Under the pieces are notes generated by a model, which saw nothing but the letters and a program-made list of their open reading frames with translations, did not search any database and had not been told where the DNA came from. Source: Enorma phocaeensis (lineage in GTDB: Bacteria > Actinomycetota > Coriobacteriia > Coriobacteriales > Coriobacteriaceae). Taken from it: DNA of 64,000 nt. The stretch covers positions 1-64,000 of the forward strand of contig NZ_LT891969.1 of the NCBI RefSeq assembly GCF_900186505.1, given 5' to 3'. Shown piece by piece: positions 30,038 to 39,210 of this stretch. Position numbers and translations under genes: made by a program. Position 1 is the stretch's first letter; the number at the start of each line of letters is the position of its first letter.

Positions 30038-32020
30038 ATGGACGAGCGCATCGAGCCGGGTACGACGAGCGCGGGCATCGAGCCCTCCGATCGCGTCGCG
30101 CCCACGCTTGCCGAGCAGGTCGCCCATGTGCCCACCCAGCCTGGGTGCTATCTCTGGAAGGATGCCGAGGGAGCGGTCATCTACGTGGGCAAGGCTAAGA
30201 ATCTCCGCGCGCGCATGCGCCAGTATGTTCAGCTCACCGATGATCGAGCCAAGATTCCGCTCATGATGCAGCTCGTGCAGAGCTTCGACTATATCGTGGT
30301 CGATACCGAGCACGAGGCCCTCGTTCTAGAACGCGAGCTCATCGGCCAGTACAGGCCTTATTTCAACGTAGACTTCAAGGACGATAAGAGCTATCCATTC
30401 ATCGCCATCACGCGCGGCGATACCTTTCCCGCGATCAAGTACACGCGCGAGAAGCACAGGCCGGGCACACGGTACTTTGGACCTTACACGGACAGTCGTG
30501 CGGCGCGCGAGACAATCGATACCCTGCGCAAGGTGATTCCCATCTGCAGCGCCACCTGTGCCGAATGGAAGCGCACGCGGCGTCTCATCAAGGCCCATGC
30601 CGAGGACGAGGATATCATCGGCCTCATCTGCGCGCAGCATGGGCGTCCGTGCTTCGACTATCACGTGGGGCGCGGGCCCGGTGCGTGCGTGGGGGCCGTC
30701 GCGCCTGAGGAGTACGCGCGCAACGTTCGCCGCGTCGAGCGCTTTCTCGCCGGTCGCCGTGGAGAGGTGGTCGACGAGCTCAAAAGCGAGATGGCCGATG
30801 CTGCAGCCGAACTCGATTTCGAGCGCGCGGGCCGCATCAAGCGGCGGCTCGAGGTCATCTCGGGCCTCGATGACCGCCAGCAGGTGGTGTTTCCCTCCCG
30901 GATCGATATCGACCTGGTCGGCTTCTACCGCGAGGAGACCATCGCGGGCGCTTGCGTTTTCGCGGTGCGCGAGGGAAGAACCGTCCGAAGCTGCGAGTTT
31001 ATCCTGGACAAGGGACTCGATGTAGGTGAGGACGAGCTGGTGTCGGGTTTCATCAAGCGCTACTACGATGAGACCTCCGATATCCCTGCCGAGGTCGACG
31101 TGGCAATCGACCTCGATGATGCTGCGCTGCTCGGCGAGTGGCTTACCGAGAAGCGCGGTCACGTGTGCCGGCTGCATCGTCCGCAGCGCGGCGAGAAGCG
31201 GCATCTGCTCGATACCTGCGAGCGCAACGCCCGCCACGCGCTCATGCGCTACATGATGCGCACGGGTTATGCCGACGACCGCACGAACCGTGCGCTCTTG
31301 GAGCTGGAGAGCGCGCTCGCGCTGCCCGCGCCGCCGCTGCGCATCGAGTGCTTCGACATCTCGACGATCCATGGCGCCTTCACCGTGGCGTCGATGGTCG
31401 TGTTCACCAATGGTCGTGCGGATAAGGCCCAGTACCGGCGCTTCCGCGTGCGGAGCATCACCGGTGAGGCGAACGACTTCCTCTCCATGCAGGAGGTGCT
31501 CGGTCGCCGCTACGCGCCGGAGCGCATGGCGGATGAGCGCTTTGGCGCACGTCCGGACCTGCTCGTTGTCGACGGCGGTAAGCCTCAGCTCACCGCTGCC
31601 ATGACTCAGCTCGAGGAGCTCGGGCTCGACATTCCGGTGTGCGGACTCGCCAAGGCGGACGAGGAGGTGTTCGTTCCTTGGGACGACACGCCTGTGGTGC
31701 TCCCCAACGGCTCCGCCTCGCTGTACCTTATCAAGCAGGTGCGCGACGAGGCGCACCGTTTCGCCATCACCTTCCACCGGGAGCTGCGCGACAAGGCGAT
31801 GACGGTCTCCGTGCTCGACGAGGTGGAGGGCGTAGGCCCCACGCGCAAGAAAGCGATCATGCGGCACTTTGGTTCCATGAAGCGCCTGCGCGCGGCGAGC
31901 GTGGACGAGATCGCTGCCGTGAAAGGCGTCTCGCGCGCGGTCGCCCAGGCGGTGTTCGACACGCTGCGCGCTTGGGATGAGGAACGGGTCCGCGAAGAAG
32001 GCTCCGAGGACGCTCGTTAA
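30038..32020 (+). CDS. uvrC: excinuclease ABC subunit C
   Basis: 660-aa UvrC, the dual-incision nuclease of nucleotide excision repair. Domains: GIY-YIG nuclease (PGCYLWKDAEGAVIYVGKAKNL, about 35-115), a Cys-rich segment (170-217), a UVR motif (about 240-275, ELDFERAGRIKRRL), an RNase H-like 3'-nuclease part (IECFDISTIHG, LLVVDGGKPQL) and C-terminal helix-hairpin-helix repeats (VEGVGPTRKKAIMRHFG). The Cys segment carries an insertion of about 20 residues and Gly213 where E. coli-type UvrC has a cysteine (GRC). It is the first gene of the uvrC-rapZ-whiA group. Confidence 0.97.
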   Translation: MDERIEPGTTSAGIEPSDRVAPTLAEQVAHVPTQPGCYLWKDAEGAVIYVGKAKNLRARMRQYVQLTDDRAKIPLMMQLVQSFDYIVVDTEHEALVLERELIGQYRPYFNVDFKDDKSYPFIAITRGDTFPAIKYTREKHRPGTRYFGPYTDSRAARETIDTLRKVIPICSATCAEWKRTRRLIKAHAEDEDIIGLICAQHGRPCFDYHVGRGPGACVGAVAPEEYARNVRRVERFLAGRRGEVVDELKSEMADAAAELDFERAGRIKRRLEVISGLDDRQQVVFPSRIDIDLVGFYREETIAGACVFAVREGRTVRSCEFILDKGLDVGEDELVSGFIKRYYDETSDIPAEVDVAIDLDDAALLGEWLTEKRGHVCRLHRPQRGEKRHLLDTCERNARHALMRYMMRTGYADDRTNRALLELESALALPAPPLRIECFDISTIHGAFTVASMVVFTNGRADKAQYRRFRVRSITGEANDFLSMQEVLGRRYAPERMADERFGARPDLLVVDGGKPQLTAAMTQLEELGLDIPVCGLAKADEEVFVPWDDTPVVLPNGSASLYLIKQVRDEAHRFAITFHRELRDKAMTVSVLDEVEGVGPTRKKAIMRHFGSMKRLRAASVDEIAAVKGVSRAVAQAVFDTLRAWDEERVREEGSEDAR

Positions 32021-32085
32021 GGAACCTCCGGGGTATACTTGAGCCTGATTGGGGCTCCATGGGTGCCCACGTGAGGAGGTTAGGC

Positions 32086-33027
32086 ATGGCAGAGATCAAC
32101 CCTCAGGCGATCACGGCGGCGGAAATCGCCGACCGCGTGCCCGATATCGTGATCATCACCGGTTTGAGCGGATCGGGGCGCACGCAGGCCATGCATGTCT
32201 TTGAGGACATGGGCTATTTCTGCATCGACAACCTCCCGCCGAGCCTCGTACTGCAGCTCGCGCAGCTGGTGGGCATCAACACGGGGGTGGGGCGTCATCT
32301 AGCGGTGACATGCGACCTTCGCAGCCAGGGTCTCTTCGACGAGCTGCTCGATACCATCCAAACCCTGCGCGATCACGAGATGAGCTGCAAGGTGGTGTTT
32401 CTAGAGGCTTCCGATGAGGTGCTTATTCGCCGCTACAGCGAGAATCGCCGGCGCCACCCGCTCGCCAAGCCCGGGGATACCACCGCGGACGCGATTCAGC
32501 GCGAGCGCGCGCAGCTCGCTGACGTGCGCGAGCACGCCGATATGATCATCGACACGAGTCGCTTGCGCACGAGCGCCTTGCGCACCAAGTTGCGCCGGGC
32601 ATTCTCCGAGCTCTCCGATGAGCAGCTCATGGAAGTCCAGGTGTTCTCATTTGGCTTCAAGCACGGCATGCCCGTGGAGGCGGACATCATGATCGACGTG
32701 CGCTTTTTGCCCAATCCGTTCTACGATCCCGAGATGCGCAAGCTCACCGGGTTGGACGAGAAGGTCTCGCGTTTCGTGCTCGATCATCCCAATACCCAAT
32801 CGTTCCTGCGGGCTTGGTACCAATTGCTCGATTCGGTGATGCCTGGCTACATCGCCGAGGGCAAGCCAAAGCTCTCCATCGCCGTCGGGTGCACGGGAGG
32901 ACAGCACCGCAGCGTCGCTATCGCCGAGGCTACCGGGCGCTATCTTGAACGCCGGCAGTACCATGTGAGCATCTCCCATCGGGACCTGCCTCGGGCAAAC
33001 ATGACCGCAACGGGAGAGGCCCACTAG
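32086..33027 (+). CDS. rapZ: RNase adapter / nucleotide-binding protein RapZ (YvcJ)
   Basis: 313 aa from the ATG at 32086 with GAGGAGG upstream. Walker A is GLSGSGRTQAMHV; DMGYFCIDNLPPSL, ENRRRHPL, FGFKHGMPVEADI, DVRFLPNPFY and CTGGQHRSVAIAE are RapZ family blocks. In E. coli RapZ controls glmZ decay and binds GlcN6P; in Gram-positives YvcJ is linked to competence and cell-wall metabolism. It lies between uvrC and whiA, as in many Actinomycetota and Bacillota, but the usual yvcK gene between rapZ and whiA is missing. Confidence 0.95.
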   Translation: MAEINPQAITAAEIADRVPDIVIITGLSGSGRTQAMHVFEDMGYFCIDNLPPSLVLQLAQLVGINTGVGRHLAVTCDLRSQGLFDELLDTIQTLRDHEMSCKVVFLEASDEVLIRRYSENRRRHPLAKPGDTTADAIQRERAQLADVREHADMIIDTSRLRTSALRTKLRRAFSELSDEQLMEVQVFSFGFKHGMPVEADIMIDVRFLPNPFYDPEMRKLTGLDEKVSRFVLDHPNTQSFLRAWYQLLDSVMPGYIAEGKPKLSIAVGCTGGQHRSVAIAEATGRYLERRQYHVSISHRDLPRANMTATGEAH

Positions 33028-33114
33028 CGGGGAACTGCCCGGGCGTTCCCGGTTCCCGTTATCACTGAAGAGCATCTTGACGCGCGCCGCGTTTCCGAAA
33101 GGGGATTCTCACAC

Positions 33115-34038
33115 ATGTCGTACACCGCCGAGGTCCGCGATGAGCTCTCTCGCTGCGAGCCTGCTTGCGAGTACTGCGATCTCGCGACGCTCGCCGCGCT
33201 CGTGCGGGTATGCGGGACGCTTTCCATCGCGGGCCCCGGCCGTTATCGCCTCACGGTAGCGACCGAGACCGGCGCCGTTGCGCGCACGATGATCAACCTG
33301 GCGCACAAGATGCTCAAGCTGAGGACCGAATTCACGGTGCGTCGATCGGTGCTGCACAAGGTGCGTAACTATCTCATCGCCCTCCCCGACCAGCCGGGGC
33401 TCGATAAGGCGCTCGTGTTGCTGGGAGTGCTCGACCGGCAGGGTGGCCTGGTACAAGGTGTTCCCCGCCACGTGGTTGCGCGCCCGTGCTGCCGCCTGTC
33501 GTTCATTCGCGGCGCGCTCATCGCCGGAGGTTTCGTTGCCGACCCCCGCGGGGACTTCCACCTCGAGGTCGCGGTGTCTGGCGAGCGGTTGGCCCGCGAT
33601 CTGGCGCGGCTCGTGCGCGAGATCGGCGTCAACGCGCGGGTTAACCGCCGGCGCGGTGCCTATGCGGTCTATGTGAAGAGCGCCGAGGACGTGCGGACGC
33701 TCCTTCATGCGGTGGGGGCTGAGCGCAGCGTGCGGATCCTCGAGGATGCGCGCGCCATGAAGTCGGTGAAAAACGATGTGAACCGCAAGGTAAACGCCGA
33801 GCTTGCCAACCAGACACGCAGTGCTGGCGCCGCCCAGCACCAGCTCGAGCTCATCGCGGAGCTGGAAGCGCGCGGCCTGCGCGGCACGCTGCCTCAGGCG
33901 CTCTCCGAATTCTGCGACCTGCGTGAGGCGTATCCCGATCTATCGTTGCGCGACTTGGGGGCCATGTGCGACCCGCCGCTATCGAAATCGGCCCTCTACC
34001 ACCGGGTGCTCCGCTTGGAGAAGCTGCTTGCCGAGTGA
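33115..34038 (+). CDS. whiA: WhiA sporulation/cell-division regulator homologue
   Basis: 307 aa. The N-terminal WhiA domain, related to LAGLIDADG homing endonucleases but without catalytic residues, covers about 1-200, with CCRLSFIRGALIAGGFV and RRGAYAVYVKSAEDVRTLL. The C-terminal helix-turn-helix (about 215-305) has RAMKSVKNDVNRKVNAELANQ and LSLRDLGAMCDPPLSKSALYHRVLRLEK. WhiA is a DNA-binding regulator of division genes in Streptomyces and is present in non-sporulating Gram-positives too. It is spaced 87 bases from rapZ; the gap contains inverted GGGAAC/GTTCCC elements. Confidence 0.96.
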   Translation: MSYTAEVRDELSRCEPACEYCDLATLAALVRVCGTLSIAGPGRYRLTVATETGAVARTMINLAHKMLKLRTEFTVRRSVLHKVRNYLIALPDQPGLDKALVLLGVLDRQGGLVQGVPRHVVARPCCRLSFIRGALIAGGFVADPRGDFHLEVAVSGERLARDLARLVREIGVNARVNRRRGAYAVYVKSAEDVRTLLHAVGAERSVRILEDARAMKSVKNDVNRKVNAELANQTRSAGAAQHQLELIAELEARGLRGTLPQALSEFCDLREAYPDLSLRDLGAMCDPPLSKSALYHRVLRLEKLLAE

Positions 34039-34090
34039 GGTGGGAAAGCGTTGGCCGGCTCATCCGGCGCATTCGCTTCGCTGTAATCCA

Positions 34091-34137
34091 TTAAAGCGTT
34101 TCAATATAGGATGATCTGCAACTTTAAAACGTTTCAG
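34091..34137. promoter_or_regulatory. two tandem LacI-family/cre-like operators upstream of gap
   Basis: TTAAAGCGTTTCAA (34091-34104) and TTTAAAACGTTTCAG (34123-34137) are near-identical. On the minus strand both read TGAAACG(C/T)TTTAA, close to catabolite-responsive or LacI-family operators with a central CG. The CG centres are 33 bases apart, about three helical turns, so both sites face the same side. A TATATT at 34195-34200 may be the -10 box. Confidence 0.55.
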
Positions 34138-34270
34138 AGGTCAGGTAATCGTCAAAAAAAGCGCATTGACGCGAATGTGCCATCGAAAAAAAGGTATATT
34201 TGACGAGTGGTTAGTTTGTGGACCCGAATGGTGGGGAAGGACCGCCGGGGTCCAACGAAAGGAGACACAC

Positions 34271-35296
34271 ATGGCAGTAAAGGTTGCGATTAATGGCTTC
34301 GGACGCATCGGTCGTCTCGCGTTCCGTCAGATGTTCGGCCATGAGGGTTCCGAGATCGTCGCCATCAACGACCTCACCTCCCCGGACATGCTCGCGTACC
34401 TGCTGAAGTACGACTCCACGCAGGGCAACTACAGCCGCGATCACGAGGTCACCGCCGGTGAGAACTCCATTACCGTCGACGGCAAGGAGATCACCATCTA
34501 CAAGGAGGCCGACGCCAACAACCTCCCGTGGGGCGAGCTCGGCGTCGACGTCGTGCTCGAGTGCACCGGCTTCTACACCTCCAAGGAGAAGGCCCAGGCG
34601 CATATCAACGCCGGCGCCAAGAAGGTCGTCATCTCCGCTCCGGCCGGCAACGACCTGCCCACCATCGTTTACAACGTGAACCATGAGCAGCTCACGGCCG
34701 AGGACAACATCATCTCCGCCGCGTCCTGCACCACCAACTGCCTCGCCCCGATGGCCAAGGGTCTCAACGATTTCGCGCCCATCGTGTCCGGCATCATGAC
34801 CACCATCCATGCCTGGACCGGCGACCAGATGCCGCTCGACGGCCCGCAGCGCAAGGGCAACAAGCGTCGCAGCCGCGCCTGCGCCGTGAACATCGTCCCG
34901 AACTCCACCGGTGCCGCCAAGGCCATCGGCCTCGTGCTCCCCGAGCTCAACGGCAAGCTCATCGGTGCTGCCCAGCGCGTCCCCACCCCCACCGGCTCCC
35001 TCACCAACCTCTATGCCGTGGTTGACAAGGAAGTCACCAAGGACGAGGTCAACGCCGCTATGAAGGCTTACGCCGCGACCATCTCCGAGACTTTCGCCTA
35101 CAACGAGGACGACATCGTCTCCACCGACATCATCGGCGAGACCCACGGCTCGATCTTCGACGCCACCCAGACCATGTGCGCCCCGCTCGGCAACGGTCAG
35201 ACGCTCGTTCAGGTTACCTCTTGGTACGACAACGAGAACTCCTACACCTCCCAGATGGTCCGCACCATCAAGTACTTCGAGAAGTTCGTGGCGTAA
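34271..35296 (+). CDS. gap: glyceraldehyde-3-phosphate dehydrogenase
   Basis: 341 aa from the ATG at 34271 with AAAGGAG at 34258-34264; an upstream in-frame extension covers the promoter and is discarded. NAD-binding NGFGRIGRLAFRQMF with the Asp of INDLT (NAD preference), catalytic Cys in SAASCTTNCLAPMAK and His in IHAWTGDQ identify a phosphorylating GAPDH. It is the first gene of the gap-pgk-tpiA-gpmI glycolytic operon. Strong codon bias fits high expression. Confidence 0.97.
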   Translation: MAVKVAINGFGRIGRLAFRQMFGHEGSEIVAINDLTSPDMLAYLLKYDSTQGNYSRDHEVTAGENSITVDGKEITIYKEADANNLPWGELGVDVVLECTGFYTSKEKAQAHINAGAKKVVISAPAGNDLPTIVYNVNHEQLTAEDNIISAASCTTNCLAPMAKGLNDFAPIVSGIMTTIHAWTGDQMPLDGPQRKGNKRRSRACAVNIVPNSTGAAKAIGLVLPELNGKLIGAAQRVPTPTGSLTNLYAVVDKEVTKDEVNAAMKAYAATISETFAYNEDDIVSTDIIGETHGSIFDATQTMCAPLGNGQTLVQVTSWYDNENSYTSQMVRTIKYFEKFVA

Positions 35297-35335
35297 GTCC
35301 GTGCTTCAAGCAGCGCTCATATAGGCGTCTGATAG

Positions 35336-35405
35336 AGGGCGCGGCCTTATGGCGTGAAACACGTCGGGTCGCGCCCTTGTCATGATGGGGCGCGAATCGC
35401 GCCCC
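35336..35405. repeat. paired hairpins between gap and pgk
   Basis: Two GC-rich stems occupy the 144-base gap: AGGGCGCG/CGCGCCCT (35336-35343 with 35370-35377) and GGGGCGCG-AAT-CGCGCCCC (35387-35405). Neither is followed by a T tract. They may stabilize the gap mRNA after processing, giving more GAPDH than the downstream enzymes. Confidence 0.65.
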
Positions 35406-35440
35406 TGGAAGTGTTCGCTCAATGTGAAAGGTAGGTCAAC

Positions 35441-36623
<1,183 letters not shown>

Positions 36624-36637
<14 letters not shown>

Positions 36638-37403
36638 GCGCACCCGCCTCATCGCAGGCAACTGGAAGATGAACAATGGCATCGACGACGCCATCGCGCT
36701 CGCCCAGGGTCTTGTCGAGGCCCTGCCCGAGATTCCCGCCGGCGTCGAGGTGTGCGTCTGCCCGCCGACCGTGGACCTGCGTCCCGTGTCCTGCAAGGGC
36801 GGTATCAAGGATAGCGCCATCAAGCTGGGCGCTCAGAACGTCTATTGGGAGGCCTCAGGCGCCTATACCGGCGAGACCTCGGTCGATATGCTCAAGAGCG
36901 TGCCCGTTGACTACTGCATCATCGGCCACTCCGAGCGCCGCGACTACTTCAAGGAGACCGACGAGGACGAGAACAAGAAGGCCAAGGCGCTCATCGCCGG
37001 CGACATCGTCCCGATCTTCTGCTGCGGCGAGAGCCTCGAGACCCGCGAGGCCGGCGAGCACGTCGCGTTCGTGACCGCGCAGATCAAGGCCGGTCTTGAG
37101 GGCGTCGAGATTTCCTCCGGCGACCAGCTCGTCATCGCCTACGAGCCCATCTGGGCCATCGGCACCGGCAAGACCGCCACGGCCGACGATGCCCAGGAGG
37201 TCTGCGGCGCCATCCGCGCCACCCTCGTCGAGATCTTCGGCGAGGATATCGCAAACGGCATCCGCGTGCTCTACGGCGGCTCGGCCAAGCCCGAGAACAT
37301 CGCTGGCTTCCTTGAGAAGGAGGACGTCGACGGTGCGCTCGTGGGCGGTGCCTCGCTCAAGGCCGATAGCTTCTCCGCGATGGTCGTGAAGGCGGGCGAG
37401 TAG
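36624..37403 (+). CDS. tpiA: triose-phosphate isomerase
   Basis: 259 aa from the ATG at 36624, inside the end of pgk. RLIAGNWKMNNG, electrophilic His in IIGHSERRDYF, catalytic Glu in AYEPIWAIGTGKTA and the phosphate-binding ILYGGS-type VLYGGSAKPEN are all present. It interconverts dihydroxyacetone phosphate and glyceraldehyde 3-phosphate. gpmI follows after 3 bases. Confidence 0.98.
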
Positions 37404-37406
37404 ATC

Positions 37407-38966
37407 ATGGCCAAGCGTCATCTTCCTGCGCTCCTGGTCATCATGGACGGCTTTGGCCTCGCTCCTGCGGGCGACAACAACGCCGTCTTCAAGGCCAATA
37501 AGCCCTACCTGGATAAGCTTTGGGAGGAGTACCCGCACACCACGCTCGGCGCTTCGGGTGAGGATGTGGGCCTTCCTGCGGGCCAGATGGGCAACTCCGA
37601 GGTCGGGCATCTCAACATCGGCGCCGGCCGCATCGTGTTCCAGGAGCTCAGCCGCATCAACAACTCCATTATCGATGGTTCCATCGAGGAGAACCCCACC
37701 TTGGCGAAGGCCATGGAGGACGTCGCGGCGCATAACGGCACCGTGCACCTGCTGGGCCTCGTCTCGCCGGGCGGCGTGCATTCCATGCAGCGTCACGGCG
37801 AGGTGCTCTCGGTGCTTGCTGCCATGCACGGCGTGGAGCGCATCCGCTTCCATTGCTTCATGGACGGTCGCGATGTCGATCCGCATTCCGGTGCCGGTTA
37901 CATCGAGACCCTCAAGGAGAACCTCGAGGCCCTGTCCAAGTACACGGGCGTCGATGCGCGCATCGCCACGGTCTCAGGCCGTTACTGGGCAATGGACCGC
38001 GACAACCGTTGGGAGCGCGTGCAACGCGCCTACGACGCGATCACGCAGGCCTCCGAGTCCGATATCGACCCCGTCGAGGGCGTCAAGGCATATTACGAGA
38101 AGGACGAGCGCGGCGACGAGTTCGTGGAGCCCTTCGCCTGCCATAACGAGGGCGTGCGCGACGGCGACGCGATGGTGTTCTTCAACTTCCGTCCCGACCG
38201 CGCCCGCGAGATGACCCGCGCCTTCACCGAGCCCGACTTCGACGGCTTCGAGCGCGCGGTCGCGCCCAAGCTCAGCCACTTCGTCACCATGACGGAGTAC
38301 GACGACACCTTCAAGAACGTCGAGGTGGCCTTCCCCAAGACCTTCCCCGAGAACGTGCTCGCTGACGTCATCGCGCAAAACGGCTTGAAGCAGCTGCATA
38401 CTGCAGAGACCGAGAAGTACGCGCACGTGACGTTCTTCCTGAACGGCGGCGTCGAGGAGCCCAAGGAGGGGGAGGAGCGCGTACTCGTGCCCTCACCCAA
38501 GGTTGCGACCTACGATCTGCAGCCCGAGATGTCCGAGCCCGAGGTCACCGAGAAGCTCGTCGAGGCCATCAACGAGGACCGCGCGGACTTCTACATCGTG
38601 AACTACGCTAACTGCGACATGGTGGGCCACACCGGCGTCTTCGACGCGGCGGTCAAGGCCGTCGAGGCTGTCGACGACGGTCTCTCCAAGGTGATCCCCG
38701 CGATCCTCGCCAAGGGCGGTTTCGCGCTCATCACCGCCGACCATGGCAACGCCGACCACATGTACGACGTGGACGAGGCAGGCGAGAAGCACCCCTTCAC
38801 CGCCCACACCACCAACCGCGTGCCGTTCATCGTGGTCGATCCGGCCGCCAAGCTCACCGGTATCGAGGACGGGCGCCTGTCGGACATCGCACCGACGATG
38901 CTCTCCCTTGCCGGCATCGAGCCCAGCGCCGAGATGACCGGTCGCGTGCTCGCAACCGAGGAGTAA
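37407..38966 (+). CDS. gpmI: 2,3-bisphosphoglycerate-independent phosphoglycerate mutase
   Basis: 519-aa metalloenzyme of the alkaline phosphatase superfamily. The N-terminal LLVIMDGFGLAP gives metal ligands; the phospho-serine is in GNSEVGHLNIGAGR; FHCFMDGRDVDPHSG, SGRYWAMDRDNRWERV, FFNFRPDRARE, NYANCDMVGHTG and ITADHGNADHM follow in the family order. It converts 3- to 2-phosphoglycerate without a bisphosphoglycerate cofactor. It is the last gene of the operon, with a terminator 33 bases later. Confidence 0.98.
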   Translation: MAKRHLPALLVIMDGFGLAPAGDNNAVFKANKPYLDKLWEEYPHTTLGASGEDVGLPAGQMGNSEVGHLNIGAGRIVFQELSRINNSIIDGSIEENPTLAKAMEDVAAHNGTVHLLGLVSPGGVHSMQRHGEVLSVLAAMHGVERIRFHCFMDGRDVDPHSGAGYIETLKENLEALSKYTGVDARIATVSGRYWAMDRDNRWERVQRAYDAITQASESDIDPVEGVKAYYEKDERGDEFVEPFACHNEGVRDGDAMVFFNFRPDRAREMTRAFTEPDFDGFERAVAPKLSHFVTMTEYDDTFKNVEVAFPKTFPENVLADVIAQNGLKQLHTAETEKYAHVTFFLNGGVEEPKEGEERVLVPSPKVATYDLQPEMSEPEVTEKLVEAINEDRADFYIVNYANCDMVGHTGVFDAAVKAVEAVDDGLSKVIPAILAKGGFALITADHGNADHMYDVDEAGEKHPFTAHTTNRVPFIVVDPAAKLTGIEDGRLSDIAPTMLSLAGIEPSAEMTGRVLATEE

Positions 38967-38998
38967 GCCGACTGCCATTCGCTGATACGGCTTGCATG

Positions 38999-39034
38999 CG
39001 CCCCCTGCTGACCAATCCAGCGGGGGGCGTTTTT
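38999..39034 (+). terminator. rho-independent terminator of the glycolytic operon
   Basis: A 12-bp stem (38999-39010 with 39018-39029, one G-T pair), a 7-base loop and TTTTT at 39030-39034. It closes gap-pgk-tpiA-gpmI. Confidence 0.95.
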
Positions 39035-39210
39035 CGTGCTATGGGTCCTACGCGTCCCGTGCGCCCTGCGCGGGCTACCGTATAGAGAACCTCTCTTGGC
39101 CCTGTTGTCAAGCAGCCCGGCGGGGCCGTCGCACGTAATGGTTCGGTAAGCGAATCCGTCGGCATGCGCGAGCGGCTATAGGATGGGAGGGATGCGAAAA
39201 GGAGGCTTCC

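Noticed and set aside
28394..30313. 639-codon open frame opposite murJ and uvrC
   Set aside because: His/Arg/Glu-rich shadow translation of two certain genes; spans two unrelated genes.
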